Assembly (NCBI RefSeq): GCF_042885655.1
Contig: NZ_JBHVRO010000003.1
Location: forward strand, 62,001-126,000
Reading direction: 5' to 3'
Length of the DNA: 64,000 bases
Source: Psychrobacillus sp042885655
GTDB lineage: Bacteria; Bacillota; Bacilli; Bacillales_A; Planococcaceae
This document shows, one piece after another, positions 8,118 to 16,880 of the stretch. How positions within the stretch are numbered: position 1 is the stretch's first letter; the number at the start of each line of letters is the position of its first letter. The notes under the pieces were generated by a model. The model was not told where the DNA came from and made no database searches. It saw only the letters and a list, made by a program, of their open reading frames with translations. The position numbers were made by a program, and so were the translations under genes.

Positions 8118-9020
8118 ATGACGATTAATAATACAGAAGTCAATTCCGAGATGTTAGTCTTGGCTAGAAAGAAAATTAGAAAAGAAAAATGGAAAGCATT
8201 TTTTGGGACAATAGGTCAAAATAAAGCAGCAGTTGTAGGGGGAGTAATAATTCTTCTATATATATCGCTCACTTTTTTAGCACCAATATTAGCACCATAT
8301 GACCCATATGAGATTAACCTTCCGGACAAGTTACAATCTCCATCAATACATCATTGGATGGGAACGGATGACAAAGGAAGGGATATTTTAAGTAGAATTT
8401 TATACGGCTCTAGGTTATCGCTTGGTGTAGGTTTTTCATCAGTATCTTTTGGAGCTTTTTTTGGAATAATTCTTGGACTAATAGCGGGCTACTATGGTAG
8501 ATGGGTGGACACAATTATTAGTCGTTGTTTAGACGTGATGCTCGCTTTCCCAGGGATCTTATTGGCATTAGCAATTATTAGTGCACTTGGTCCGAGTCTT
8601 ATAAATGTAACAATCGCAGTAGGAGTCTTTTCAATTCCATTGTTTGCTAGAATTGTTCGTGGTTCGACGATGGAAGTGAAAAAGCTTGAGTATATAGATG
8701 CTATTCGAACATTAGGGGCAAATGATTTCATTATTATTTTCCGACACATTTTCCCAAATATATTATCACCGATTATTGTTCAAGGCTCATTAAGACTTGC
8801 AACAGCTATATTATCAGCAGCAGGATTGTCATTCTTAGGACTAGGCGCTCAACCACCATCACCTGAATGGGGTGCAATGCTTTCTAGTGGAAGAGATTTC
8901 ATTTTCAGCGCTCCTTATATGGCTATTTTCCCAGGTCTGATGATTGCGATTTTAGTATTGGGCTTTAACCTTTTTGGAGACGGTTTGCGTGATGCTTTAG
9001 ATCCTAGAACGAAAAAATAA
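8118..9020 (+). CDS. ABC transporter permease, DppC/OppC type
   Basis: A 300-residue inner-membrane permease with an N-terminal cytoplasmic tail, a first helix (VVGGVIILLYISLTFLAPIL), the OppC_N region DPYEINLPDKLQSPS and HWMGTDDKGRDILSRILYGSR, then five further helices. The EAA loop GANDFIIIFRHIFPNILSPI contacts the ATPases. It ends LGLGAQPPSPEWGAML...GDGLRDALDPR, typical of DppC. The start follows AAGGGGG. It is the first gene of the plus-strand transport operon; here the C-type permease precedes the B-type, the reverse of the usual dppBC order. The partner SBP is encoded divergently. Confidence 0.92.
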   Translation: MTINNTEVNSEMLVLARKKIRKEKWKAFFGTIGQNKAAVVGGVIILLYISLTFLAPILAPYDPYEINLPDKLQSPSIHHWMGTDDKGRDILSRILYGSRLSLGVGFSSVSFGAFFGIILGLIAGYYGRWVDTIISRCLDVMLAFPGILLALAIISALGPSLINVTIAVGVFSIPLFARIVRGSTMEVKKLEYIDAIRTLGANDFIIIFRHIFPNILSPIIVQGSLRLATAILSAAGLSFLGLGAQPPSPEWGAMLSSGRDFIFSAPYMAIFPGLMIAILVLGFNLFGDGLRDALDPRTKK

Positions 9021-9034
9021 AAGGAGGATTACTT

Positions 9035-9955
9035 ATGTTTTTATTTATTTTGAAGCGTTTAGCACAAATAGTTCCTGTCATATTAGGAGTCACTTTAGTT
9101 GTGTTTTTAATTATGCAAATGGTACCAGGTGATCCAGCGGTTATTATGGCAGGTGAAGGGGCATCTAAAGAAACGGTTAACGAGCTAAGAGAAGATTTAG
9201 GTTTAAATAGACCACTTCATGAACAGTATTTTTCATACGTAGGGAATGTATTTAGAGGCGACTTAGGAAATTCTCTCAAAAACAATCAACCTGTTATGGA
9301 TGAAATTATGATTCGTTTACCTATTACAATGGAGCTTGCGTTTTTTAGTATTTTAATCACAATTGTACTCGGGTTAATCGCAGGTATTATTTCCGCGGTA
9401 AAACCATATTCATTTTCCGATATTAGTGTAATGGTTGTCGCATTAATAGGAATTTCACTTCCAAGTTTTTGGTTAGGACTATTACTAATGTATGTATTTT
9501 CTGTAAAACTCCAGTGGCTTCCGGTTGCTGGATGGGATAGTACAGCACATATTATTTTACCCGCAATTACACTTGGAGCAGGAGGAGCAGCTATTGTTGC
9601 TCGTATGACTCGTTCAAGTATGCTTGAGGTAGTTGGCCAAGACTATATACGGACAGCGAAAGCAAAAGGTCTTAAAGGACATGTCATTATTTATAAACAT
9701 GCATTAAGAAATGCATTAATTCCTGTTATTACTGTTGTAGGGCTACAATTTGGTAGTTTACTTGGTGGTACTGTTTTAGTAGAGTCTGTATTTGCTATAA
9801 ATGGATTAGGTCGAATGATTGTCGATGCAATTCGAACAAGAGATATTCCAATGGTGCAGGGTGGGGTATTAGTTGCTTCTTTAGTCTTTGTCTTCGTGAA
9901 TCTATTAGTAGACGTTATGTATAAAGTTTTTAATAAACGAATGGATTTGAACTAG
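9035..9955 (+). CDS. ABC transporter permease, DppB/OppB type
   Basis: A 306-residue permease with six membrane segments. Signatures are VPVILGVTLVVFLIMQMVPG then DPA, LREDLGLNRPLHEQYF, GDLGNSLKNNQPV, SLPSFWLGLLLMYVFS, and the EAA loop ARMTRSSMLEVVGQDYIRTA followed by KAKGL. It forms the membrane channel with the preceding DppC-type subunit. Its start lies 14 bp after the previous stop with AAGGAGG, and an ATPase gene follows 11 bp later, so the genes are one transcript. Substrate specificity resides mainly in the binding protein. Confidence 0.93.
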   Translation: MFLFILKRLAQIVPVILGVTLVVFLIMQMVPGDPAVIMAGEGASKETVNELREDLGLNRPLHEQYFSYVGNVFRGDLGNSLKNNQPVMDEIMIRLPITMELAFFSILITIVLGLIAGIISAVKPYSFSDISVMVVALIGISLPSFWLGLLLMYVFSVKLQWLPVAGWDSTAHIILPAITLGAGGAAIVARMTRSSMLEVVGQDYIRTAKAKGLKGHVIIYKHALRNALIPVITVVGLQFGSLLGGTVLVESVFAINGLGRMIVDAIRTRDIPMVQGGVLVASLVFVFVNLLVDVMYKVFNKRMDLN

Positions 9956-9966
9956 GGGGGAGAAAG

Positions 9967-10980
9967 ATGAAAAATGAAGTAGTATTAGAAGTAAAAAACT
10001 TAAAAACACATTTTATATCCAATAAAGGTACGGCAAAGGCTGTGGATGGCATAGATTTTGTTTTAAGAAAAGGCGAGACACTTGGAATAGTTGGGGAATC
10101 CGGATGTGGAAAATCAATGACTTCGTTATCTATCCTTCGATTAATACCATCTCCGCCAGGGAAAATTGTCGATGGACAAGTATTATTGAAAGGCAAAGAC
10201 TTAGTCACGATGTCTGAAGAAGAGATACGAAAAATAAGAGGGAATCGCATTTCGATGATTTTTCAAGAACCAATGACTAGTTTAAATCCAGTTATACCTG
10301 TAGGGGAACAAATAGCAGAAGCGCTCCGATTACATCAAGGATTGTCCAAAAAGCAAGCATGGGATAAATCAGTTGAAATGATTGGTCTTGTTGGAATCCC
10401 TTCGCCTGAAAAAAGAGCGAAGCAGGAACCATTCCAACTTAGTGGTGGTATGAGACAAAGAATTATGATTGCAATGGCATTAGCTTGCACACCTGAAGTT
10501 CTAATTGCGGATGAGCCAACAACCGCTTTAGATGTAACTATTCAGGCTCAAATATTAGAAATCATGAAAGATTTACAAAAGAAAATTGGAATGGGTATTA
10601 TTTTCATCACTCATGATTTAGGTGTAGTAGCTGAAATGTGTGATCAAGTTGGCGTAATGTATGCAGGACAAGTGGTAGAACATCAAGAGACAAAAGGTTT
10701 ATTTAAAAATCCATTACATCCTTATACACAAGGTCTAATCGGATCACTACCTAAGCTTTATGAAGACCAGGAAGAACTGCAAATTATTGAAGGAACTGTA
10801 CCGAGTCCATATGAATATCCAGAAGGTTGTCGATTTGCGGAAAGGTGTCCTTTTGCAAAGGATATTTGTATTCAAAAGCAACCAAATCTTATCCAATACG
10901 CTGAAGACAGCAAAGTTAGATGCTGGAAGTATTCTGATGAATGGCAAGATAGTTTAACAAAAGAGGTGGTTGCACAATGA
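9967..10980 (+). CDS. ABC transporter ATPase, DppD/OppD type
   Basis: A 337-residue ATPase powering the peptide-type importer. Walker A is GESGCGKS, the Q-loop is IFQEPMTSLNP, the ABC signature is LSGGMRQRIMIA, Walker B is VLIADEPTTALD and the switch His is in ITHDLGVV. The oligopeptide-transporter C-terminal extension carries clustered cysteines (GCRFAERCPFAKDIC), which in OppD/DppD homologues bind an iron-sulphur cluster. The gene is preceded by GGGGGGAG and overlaps the next ATPase start by ATGA. Confidence 0.93.
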   Translation: MKNEVVLEVKNLKTHFISNKGTAKAVDGIDFVLRKGETLGIVGESGCGKSMTSLSILRLIPSPPGKIVDGQVLLKGKDLVTMSEEEIRKIRGNRISMIFQEPMTSLNPVIPVGEQIAEALRLHQGLSKKQAWDKSVEMIGLVGIPSPEKRAKQEPFQLSGGMRQRIMIAMALACTPEVLIADEPTTALDVTIQAQILEIMKDLQKKIGMGIIFITHDLGVVAEMCDQVGVMYAGQVVEHQETKGLFKNPLHPYTQGLIGSLPKLYEDQEELQIIEGTVPSPYEYPEGCRFAERCPFAKDICIQKQPNLIQYAEDSKVRCWKYSDEWQDSLTKEVVAQ

Positions 10981-11975
10981 GTAATATTCTCAAACAGAAA
11001 AGTCCGTTATTAAGAGTCTCTGATTTGAAGCAACACTTTGTATTGAAAAAAGAAGTTATATTTCAACCGAAACAAGTTGTAAAAGCAGTTGATGGTATAA
11101 ATTTTGAACTGTATCCTGGAGAAACATTAAGTATAGTAGGTGAATCTGGTTGTGGGAAATCAACAACAGGAAGATCTATTTTACGTTTAGATGAACCTAC
11201 TGATGGTGACGTATTATTTAAAGGTGAATCCCTTATAAAAATGAATAAAAAAGAGTTGCGTAATGTTAGAGGAAATATTCAAGTGATTTTCCAAGATCCA
11301 TATGCTTCTTTAAATCCAAGAAGAACGATACGTCAAATGTTAGAGGAGGCAATGGCAATACAAAAAGTACTCCCTCCCAATAAGAGAGAGGCTCGGATGT
11401 TAGAGCTTATGAAACATGTTGGTTTACGCCCGGAATACTTGGAAAGATATCCGCATGAATTTTCTGGGGGACAACGCCAACGAATTGGAATTGCTAGAGC
11501 TCTCGCGGTAAATCCGGAAATAATTATTTGTGATGAAGCAGTTTCTGCTCTTGATGTATCTATTCAAGCTCAAATATTAAACTTATTGAAAAAGCTCCAA
11601 AAGGAGTTTGATCTAACATTCTTATTTATTTCTCATGATTTAAGTGTTGTAAGACACATTTCAGATCGTGTTATGGTTATGTATTTAGGAAAAGTTGTAG
11701 AAATTGCAGATAAGTCTTCCTTATTTAACAAACCTATGCACCCTTACACGAAAGCTCTACTATCAGCTATCCCTGTTATAGATGAAACAAAGAAAGGGGA
11801 GAGAATCATTTTAAAAGGTGATGTTCCATCTCCTTTAAATCCTCCGACAGGGTGTAGGTTCCATACTCGTTGCCCATACGCTAAGGAACGCTGCAGTCAA
11901 GAGGAACCTGTATTGAGAGAACTTGATACAATCCATTCGGTTGCATGTCATTTTGCAGAGGAATTACTTTTATAA
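10977..11975 (+). CDS. ABC transporter ATPase, DppF/OppF type
   Basis: A 332-residue second ATPase, pairing with the DppD-type subunit. Walker A is GESGCGKST, the Q-loop is VIFQDPYASLNPR, the signature is FSGGQRQRIGIARAL, Walker B is IIICDEAVSALD and the switch His is in ISHDLSVV. In Walker B the usual DEP is DEA, a common variant in OppF proteins. The C-terminal Cys cluster GCRFHTRCPYAKERC is present. It overlaps the upstream stop by 4 nt. A 135-bp gap separates it from the sensor-kinase gene, with no clear terminator, so read-through into the regulatory genes is possible. Confidence 0.93.
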   Translation: MSNILKQKSPLLRVSDLKQHFVLKKEVIFQPKQVVKAVDGINFELYPGETLSIVGESGCGKSTTGRSILRLDEPTDGDVLFKGESLIKMNKKELRNVRGNIQVIFQDPYASLNPRRTIRQMLEEAMAIQKVLPPNKREARMLELMKHVGLRPEYLERYPHEFSGGQRQRIGIARALAVNPEIIICDEAVSALDVSIQAQILNLLKKLQKEFDLTFLFISHDLSVVRHISDRVMVMYLGKVVEIADKSSLFNKPMHPYTKALLSAIPVIDETKKGERIILKGDVPSPLNPPTGCRFHTRCPYAKERCSQEEPVLRELDTIHSVACHFAEELLL

Positions 11976-12110
11976 AGGCTCTATTACTCCTGAGGAAAGC
12001 CATCACCATTAACAAAGCTTATTAAAAATGCACGCATAAGAGATTTACTATTCGTATTAATGAAGTTAATATAATGAAATACCGGTTATAAAAGAGAGGA
12101 CGTATGCATC

Positions 12111-12863
12111 ATGATGCCTTTGGAATCTTTCTCATTATACGTCTTAATTTGTGTATTAGCTCCTCTTGTAGGAGCTTTTACACTTTCATTTGTAATGATC
12201 TTTGAACGACAAATTGACAATTTGCAGAAAGAAGCTTCTAAGTTAGCTTTGGAAAAAGAGTTACAACACGCAAATTATGATCAGTTAAACCAGCAAATAC
12301 AGCCTCACTTTTTTTTCAATACGCTTAATACTATGTTAAGTTTGGCCCGATTAGATAGAAAAGAAGAACTAATAAAAGGTTTAGAAGTAATGGCGAAGTT
12401 CTTTAAATTTAAATATGTTACGCATGCTTCTCTTATTAAAGTGGAAGATGAAATTGCATATGTAAACAATTACTTAGATATCCAAAGTTTACGGTTTGGG
12501 GAGCGACTAGAAGTAATAAAAAATGTCGAAGCTTGTTGCAAAAATGCTTTATTGCCACCCTTTATGATACAAACTATTGTCGAAAATGCATTTAAACATG
12601 GTTTTGAGAAAAATATTGGACCCGCACGCTTGAAAATAAATGTGTATCATTCAGATGGATTTATGTATATAGAAGTATGGAACTCCTATCTTATAGAACC
12701 TATCAATGAAAAGAAAGAATATAGCCCACAAGAAGAAGGATACGGAGTTCGAAACATACAAAAGAGATTAGATCTTTTATTTCCAGAACAAGTCCATTAT
12801 TTAAAAATGAGATACATTGGTAACGAAACACTTGTTGAAGTGAAATTTCCGTTAACTAAATAA
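12111..12863 (+). CDS. LytS/YesM-type sensor histidine kinase with minimal sensor region
   Basis: A 250-residue kinase of the His_kinase (PF06580) type. One hydrophobic segment (residues about 9-31) is followed by a coiled linker and then the phospho-acceptor motif QQIQPHFFFNTLNTM with His66. The ATPase part has PPFMIQTIVENAFKHGF (N-box) and EEGYGVRNIQKRL (G-box). There is no extracellular or cytoplasmic ligand domain, unlike typical 480-600-residue YesM/LytS kinases, so it probably needs a partner for signal input. It has AGAGAGGA upstream of ATG 12111. The response regulator and an SSS-like membrane protein follow immediately; that protein is a candidate co-sensor (inference). Confidence 0.88.
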   Translation: MMPLESFSLYVLICVLAPLVGAFTLSFVMIFERQIDNLQKEASKLALEKELQHANYDQLNQQIQPHFFFNTLNTMLSLARLDRKEELIKGLEVMAKFFKFKYVTHASLIKVEDEIAYVNNYLDIQSLRFGERLEVIKNVEACCKNALLPPFMIQTIVENAFKHGFEKNIGPARLKINVYHSDGFMYIEVWNSYLIEPINEKKEYSPQEEGYGVRNIQKRLDLLFPEQVHYLKMRYIGNETLVEVKFPLTK

Positions 12864-12883
12864 AGGAGAAAGGAGGAATGGAT

Positions 12884-13591
12884 ATGAATATTCTACTTGT
12901 AGATGATGAAATATTAGAGCTAGATCAATTGGAATATATTATGAAACCACATTTTCCGAATTGGGTGTTCTACAAAGCACAAGATGCGTCTATTGCTCTT
13001 CAAATTGCGGGAAAGATTAATATTTCTCTAGCATTTCTAGATATTCAAATGCCAGGAAAAAGCGGATTAGAGTTGGCAAAAGAATTAAAGAAAAATTATA
13101 AAATGGACATAATTATGGTTACTGCCTATCAATCGTTTGAATATGCTCAATCTTCCTTACGAATAGGTGTCAATGACTATTTAACAAAGCCTATAGTAGA
13201 AAATGAATTGTTGGGGTTACTTGAAAAGTATAGAAAATGGATATCTCAAAATGACTCCATTCAAGAAGTTCTACGTATTATTCGAGAGGAATATTACGAA
13301 AAACTTAGCCTTAGTATAGTAGCAAATCGTATTCACTTGAATGCAACTTATTTAAGTCGTAAATTTTTTGAAGAAGTGGGAATCGGATTTGCAGATTATT
13401 TAAATGCATATCGGTTGGAAATGGCAAAAAAAATATTATTAGAGCATAAAGAGTGGAGTATGGCTGTTGTTTCTGAAAAAGCGGGATTTAACAGTCAGCA
13501 TTATTTTAGTTCGATGTTTAAAAAACAAAATGGTGTAACCCCATCAGAATATCGAGTAAATCCCAAAAAAGCAACAGGTTTTGGAATATGA
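12884..13591 (+). CDS. Response regulator with AraC-type DNA-binding domain (YesN-like)
   Basis: The receiver domain (residues 1-120) has acidic pocket DDE, phospho-acceptor Asp53 in FLDIQMPG, VTAYQSFEYAQ and DYLTKP. The AraC/XylS helix-turn-helix pair (residues about 135-230) has SLSIVANRIHLNATYLSRKF and VSEKAGFNSQHYFSSMFKKQ then GVTPSEYR. I favour ATG 12884, 7 nt after AGGAGG; an in-frame ATG at 12878 lies almost on top of that Shine-Dalgarno. It is probably phosphorylated by the preceding kinase and regulates the neighbouring transport/amidohydrolase operons. It overlaps the next gene by 4 nt. Confidence 0.92.
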   Translation: MNILLVDDEILELDQLEYIMKPHFPNWVFYKAQDASIALQIAGKINISLAFLDIQMPGKSGLELAKELKKNYKMDIIMVTAYQSFEYAQSSLRIGVNDYLTKPIVENELLGLLEKYRKWISQNDSIQEVLRIIREEYYEKLSLSIVANRIHLNATYLSRKFFEEVGIGFADYLNAYRLEMAKKILLEHKEWSMAVVSEKAGFNSQHYFSSMFKKQNGVTPSEYRVNPKKATGFGI

Positions 13592-14898
13592 AAACCTATC
13601 GTCACTATATTACGGGTTCTTTAGTTTTTGGAATTTCGTCGGGAATGATTAGTCTTTTGGCACGATGGATTACAGGAAATACAATTTTATCTTCTCCGGA
13701 ATCATTAGTAAAATATGGTCTTTTAGGTGGTATTGGTTATTCTCTAGTAGGTGCATTTTCGATTTTTATGTTCGGAACATTTGCTAATAAAATTAGATAT
13801 AGATTTCCGGATGTTGAAACGCTCGGTGATGTTTTTCAAAAGAGGCTTCGAAAAGATGGCTATTGGTTTATGACGATTGTAATTTTATTCTTAGGGTTAG
13901 ATTCTTTATTCATGCAAGCCGTTGGAGCAGCCGTCTTATTTGATATGTTATTTAACATACCATTTATAGTTTCTCTATTTTTCTTCTTCTTGTATTGCTT
14001 TATCATAGCAGGGCTAGGTGGTATGAAGTGGATACAAAGATTTGAAGGGATTTCTATTTTTTTTATTTTTGCTGCAATCATTTTTATTCCATTGTACTTT
14101 TTCATACAAGAAGGAGCTTTCAAAGTTTACGACGGTATTCGACTATATCATCCCTACTTATTGTTTGCTAAAAACCATGAGGCTTACTTTTTTATTATGA
14201 CTTTTATGTTAGTGGGCTGTGGACAAGTACTTACAGACCGCTCGACGTGGCAAAGATTATATATGATTGAACAGAAAAAAGTCCGTATTACTTTTTGGTC
14301 AACCGCTTTTGTTTGGAGCACTATACCTATAGCACTTTCTGCAATGCTGTTGATTGTGATTTTTGAAGGATCTTTTGGAGAAACATATACACTTTTGTTT
14401 CAACTAATAACAAAAATAGATCCTATTTTTCTCTCGGTACTATTCTTCTTATTTTGTTTTGGTGTTTTATCTACAACGATAAATGCGGAGATTCATGCTA
14501 CTACAATTCATTTTATTAAGCATATCCGTCTGCCTATGAAGATCTCGATGAATGACCAGCAAATGAGGAAAGAATCGTATATATTCTCGGGATTGTTATT
14601 GTTTTTTCTATTAATTGTGACACATTTTGCAAGATTTAGTTTGCTTGATTTTCTTTTTTTCTATGGGCACCTTTATGCTGCTTCTATTCCTGTCATGTTA
14701 ATCATCATTTTTTCAAAACGTAAAATATCCAGATTATTGCCTTATTCCATTGTAGCTGGTTGGTTGATTAGTGTATCGCTATTTAGTGGTTTAACATCAT
14801 TACAAACGATTTGGATAAGTTTTCTTTTATCTGGACTCTTCTCCGTTTTAACAATGCTATTTGCACGAGTAGAGTTAACTTCAAGATATTCAAGGTAA
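13588..14898 (+). CDS. Divergent sodium:solute symporter-like membrane protein
   Basis: A 436-residue polytopic protein with about 12-13 hydrophobic segments. GCGQVLTDRSTWQRLYMIEQ resembles the conserved D-x-x-x-WQR segment after helix 6 of SSS-family (SLC5) transporters; the N-terminal GISSGMISLLARWITGNTIL and central FGVLSTTINAEIHA also fit. It diverges enough that the solute is unreadable. Its ATG overlaps the response-regulator stop (ATGA), so kinase, regulator and transporter are coupled. It may be a second importer for the same compound, or a transporter-like sensor feeding the kinase, which has no sensor domain of its own. I see no fused STAC or kinase domain. Confidence 0.7.
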   Translation: MKTYRHYITGSLVFGISSGMISLLARWITGNTILSSPESLVKYGLLGGIGYSLVGAFSIFMFGTFANKIRYRFPDVETLGDVFQKRLRKDGYWFMTIVILFLGLDSLFMQAVGAAVLFDMLFNIPFIVSLFFFFLYCFIIAGLGGMKWIQRFEGISIFFIFAAIIFIPLYFFIQEGAFKVYDGIRLYHPYLLFAKNHEAYFFIMTFMLVGCGQVLTDRSTWQRLYMIEQKKVRITFWSTAFVWSTIPIALSAMLLIVIFEGSFGETYTLLFQLITKIDPIFLSVLFFLFCFGVLSTTINAEIHATTIHFIKHIRLPMKISMNDQQMRKESYIFSGLLLFFLLIVTHFARFSLLDFLFFYGHLYAASIPVMLIIIFSKRKISRLLPYSIVAGWLISVSLFSGLTSLQTIWISFLLSGLFSVLTMLFARVELTSRYSR

Positions 14899-15020
14899 AT
14901 AATCTCAAAAGTAATTTGCTATTGGAAGAGGGCTTTAATGCCAGAAGTGGATATAAGGTTATATTGAATTATTGAGGCAGTGCAACATATTCGTTTATAA
15001 ACTTGAGGAGGGTTCTATTA

Positions 15021-15785
15021 ATGGAAGGAAAGGTTTTGTTTATTACTGGAGCAGCACGAGGTATCGGATTCGATATTGCAAAGGCATTTTCTAATGCAGG
15101 TGCACAAGTAGTTATATCGGACTTGTCTCAAGAAGTGATTGATGAAGCAGTTGTTAAAATTAACGGAAATGTTAAAGGAATCGTATGTGACGTAACGAAA
15201 GAAGCGGACATTGAAAGAGCGATTAAGTTCACAGTAGAAACATTTGGAAGAATAGATATTCTCGTGAATAATGCAGGTATGCAGCATGTATCGATGATTG
15301 AAGATTTTCCTACAGAGAAGTTTGAGCTACTAGTGAAAATCATGCTTACTGCACCTTTTATTGCCATTAAACATGCATTTCCTTATATGAAGAGCCAAGG
15401 TTTTGGAAGAATTATTAATATGGCATCAATTAATGGAGTTATCGGATTTGCCGGCAAGGCAGCTTATAATTCAGCTAAACATGGTGTCATTGGATTAACT
15501 AAGGTAGCTGCTTTAGAATCTGCAAATGATGGTATTACAGTAAACGCAATTTGTCCAGGTTATGTAGACACAGCACTCGTACGAAATCAATTTGAAGATT
15601 TAGCAAAAACTCGTAATATTCAAGTGGAACAAGTATTGGAAGAGGTTCTATACCCGCTAGTACCGCAAAAGCGATTACTCGATATTTTGGAGATTACTGA
15701 TTTGGCTCTATACATGGCAAGTGATTCTGCAAGAGGTATGACTGGACAAGCAATTATTTTGGACGGCGGTTATACAGCTCAATAA
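15021..15785 (+). CDS. Short-chain dehydrogenase, probable 3-hydroxybutyrate dehydrogenase
   Basis: A 254-residue classical SDR. The NAD-binding TGAARGIGFDIA, NNAG, catalytic Ser in MASINGVIGFAGKAAYNSAK with YxxxK, and the tail GMTGQAIILDGGYTAQ are all present. NNAGMQHVSMIEDFPTEKF, LTAPFIAIKHAFPYMK and GYVDTALVRNQ are characteristic of D-3-hydroxybutyrate dehydrogenases, which interconvert 3-hydroxybutyrate and acetoacetate with NAD(H). I start at ATG 15021, behind GAGGAGGG at 15005-15012; an upstream TTG at 15003 overlaps that Shine-Dalgarno and is rejected. About 120 bp separate it from the SSS-like gene; whether it shares the transcript is unclear. A terminator follows at once. Confidence 0.88.
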   Translation: MEGKVLFITGAARGIGFDIAKAFSNAGAQVVISDLSQEVIDEAVVKINGNVKGIVCDVTKEADIERAIKFTVETFGRIDILVNNAGMQHVSMIEDFPTEKFELLVKIMLTAPFIAIKHAFPYMKSQGFGRIINMASINGVIGFAGKAAYNSAKHGVIGLTKVAALESANDGITVNAICPGYVDTALVRNQFEDLAKTRNIQVEQVLEEVLYPLVPQKRLLDILEITDLALYMASDSARGMTGQAIILDGGYTAQ

Positions 15786-15793
15786 TAGAATGG

Positions 15794-15838
15794 AAAATGC
15801 GCAGTTGTCGAGATAAAGCGACTTCAGTGCATTTTTTT
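15794..15838 (+). terminator. Terminator after the SDR gene
   Basis: Stem AAAATGC...GTCG / CGAC...GCATTT with a short A-rich loop, followed by seven T residues. It begins 9 bp after the stop codon. Confidence 0.75.
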
Positions 15839-15884
15839 ATGGGAAGCATATGAAATGGGATGCTAGGAAACCAGTGTTCTATAT

Positions 15885-16118
15885 AGTACTTTAAAGAATT
15901 AAATAATACTGGATTTCCGTTTTAGGTGGACGCGTTCCGCGGGGTGAGCGATGAGCCATCACCGTCGCTACGCGTTCGTTGTGATTGCTCATCTGTCTCA
16001 CAGAGGAACAAAGGCTAAGAGCGCCACATCGTGTGGCAACGCCTTCGTGACCAACATCCTGTTGGCCTCCGGCTGGAGTCGCCACCTTTCACTACAATCC
16101 ATTAAGTGAGTAGTACCT
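15885..16118 (+). repeat. Mosaic intergenic repeat, A block, full copy
   Basis: A 234-bp GC-richer block starting AGTACTTTAAAG and ending GTGAGTAGTACCT. It contains a long hairpin (GATGAGCCATCAC / GTGATTGCTCATC) and two short ones (CCACA-TCG-TGTGG and CCAACA-TCC-TGTTGG). Related copies lie at 23236-23436 (same strand) and 63844-63960 (opposite strand, internally deleted). A stretch of its core recurs inverted at 28563-28745. Open frames through it are incidental. The whole 15786-16880 gap holds the terminator, this block, a spacer shared with the 23-kb copy, and the B block. Confidence 0.8.
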
Positions 16119-16330
16119 AAAAGAGGTTTAGCCCAGCTATCGCTTACCGGATAGAAATAGTTTAATTGAACGTAGTGATCATGCCAACCTGTAATCGTTG
16201 TTGAATAAGAGATGCAATTGCTTGGTGAAATTCTGTTCATCTGGATAAAATATAGTTCCCTAACTAATGTTCAAAGGATTAAATGTCATCTATCTTACTA
16301 AGCAATTCTAAATCGTCTCATACATACTAG

Positions 16331-16602
16331 TTTGGAGCGCAGGCGGCGACTTCTGCGGGAATAGCAGATGTTTTCTGCACCGAAAGTGAAGCGACAGGTG
16401 CATGAGCGGAAGGCCCCGCAGGAATGCAGGGGAAGGAAGGCTAAAGGCGCCTCTTCCCTGAGGCAACGCCTTCATGACCAACATCCTGTTGGCCTAGGAG
16501 ACTGAAGCCATGCCCGCGAAAAGCGTCCGCCATAGCGGAAAGCAACGACATTCATATGCTACTCTTCTTGAAAGAACCGGCGTCATTTGATCGGTTTTTC
16601 TT
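16331..16602 (+). repeat. Mosaic intergenic repeat, B block, full copy
   Basis: The block begins GGAGCGCAGGCGGCGACTTC and runs through TGCGGGAATAGCAGATG, GGAAGGCCCCGCAGGAATG, a GCCTAGGAGACTGAAGCC segment and CATAGCGGAAA, closing with ACCGGCGTCATTTGATCGG then TTTTTC, which looks like a small terminator hairpin. Its first third recurs at 23551-23640 and its last third at 58591-58725. The spacer between A and B blocks (GAACGTAGTGAT..., CCTGTAATCGTTGTT, ACTAAGCAATT) is also shared with the 23-kb locus. Confidence 0.75.
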
Positions 16603-16880
16603 AATGGAATGGGTGGAAGTCTGTAAATTGAAGATAACACTTTTATGAGAAACGATTGCAGATTGATACTATTTGGTACGCTCTAGTTTTGAAATTGAAA
16701 GCACTCAACCAATTTCTAACCCTTTATAATTCCACTTATATAGTTGAAATTTTAGAGCACTTAGTAAGAATAAAGAAAAGACAAATTATGAAGTATGCAC
16801 CAAGTCGTTCGGTCCTTAAAAGTCCGTTTTAAATATGGTAGACTAAAACGATATCTTTATTAATAAAAGGACGTGTTTAA

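Noticed and set aside
15003..15020. TTG start for the SDR gene
   Set aside because: It would use the Shine-Dalgarno GAGGAGGG as coding sequence; ATG 15021 is correctly spaced.
15891..16240. Minus-strand frames of 64 and 80 codons in the repeat block
   Set aside because: They lie across repeat hairpins, and the related repeat copies carry insertions, deletions and stops in these frames.
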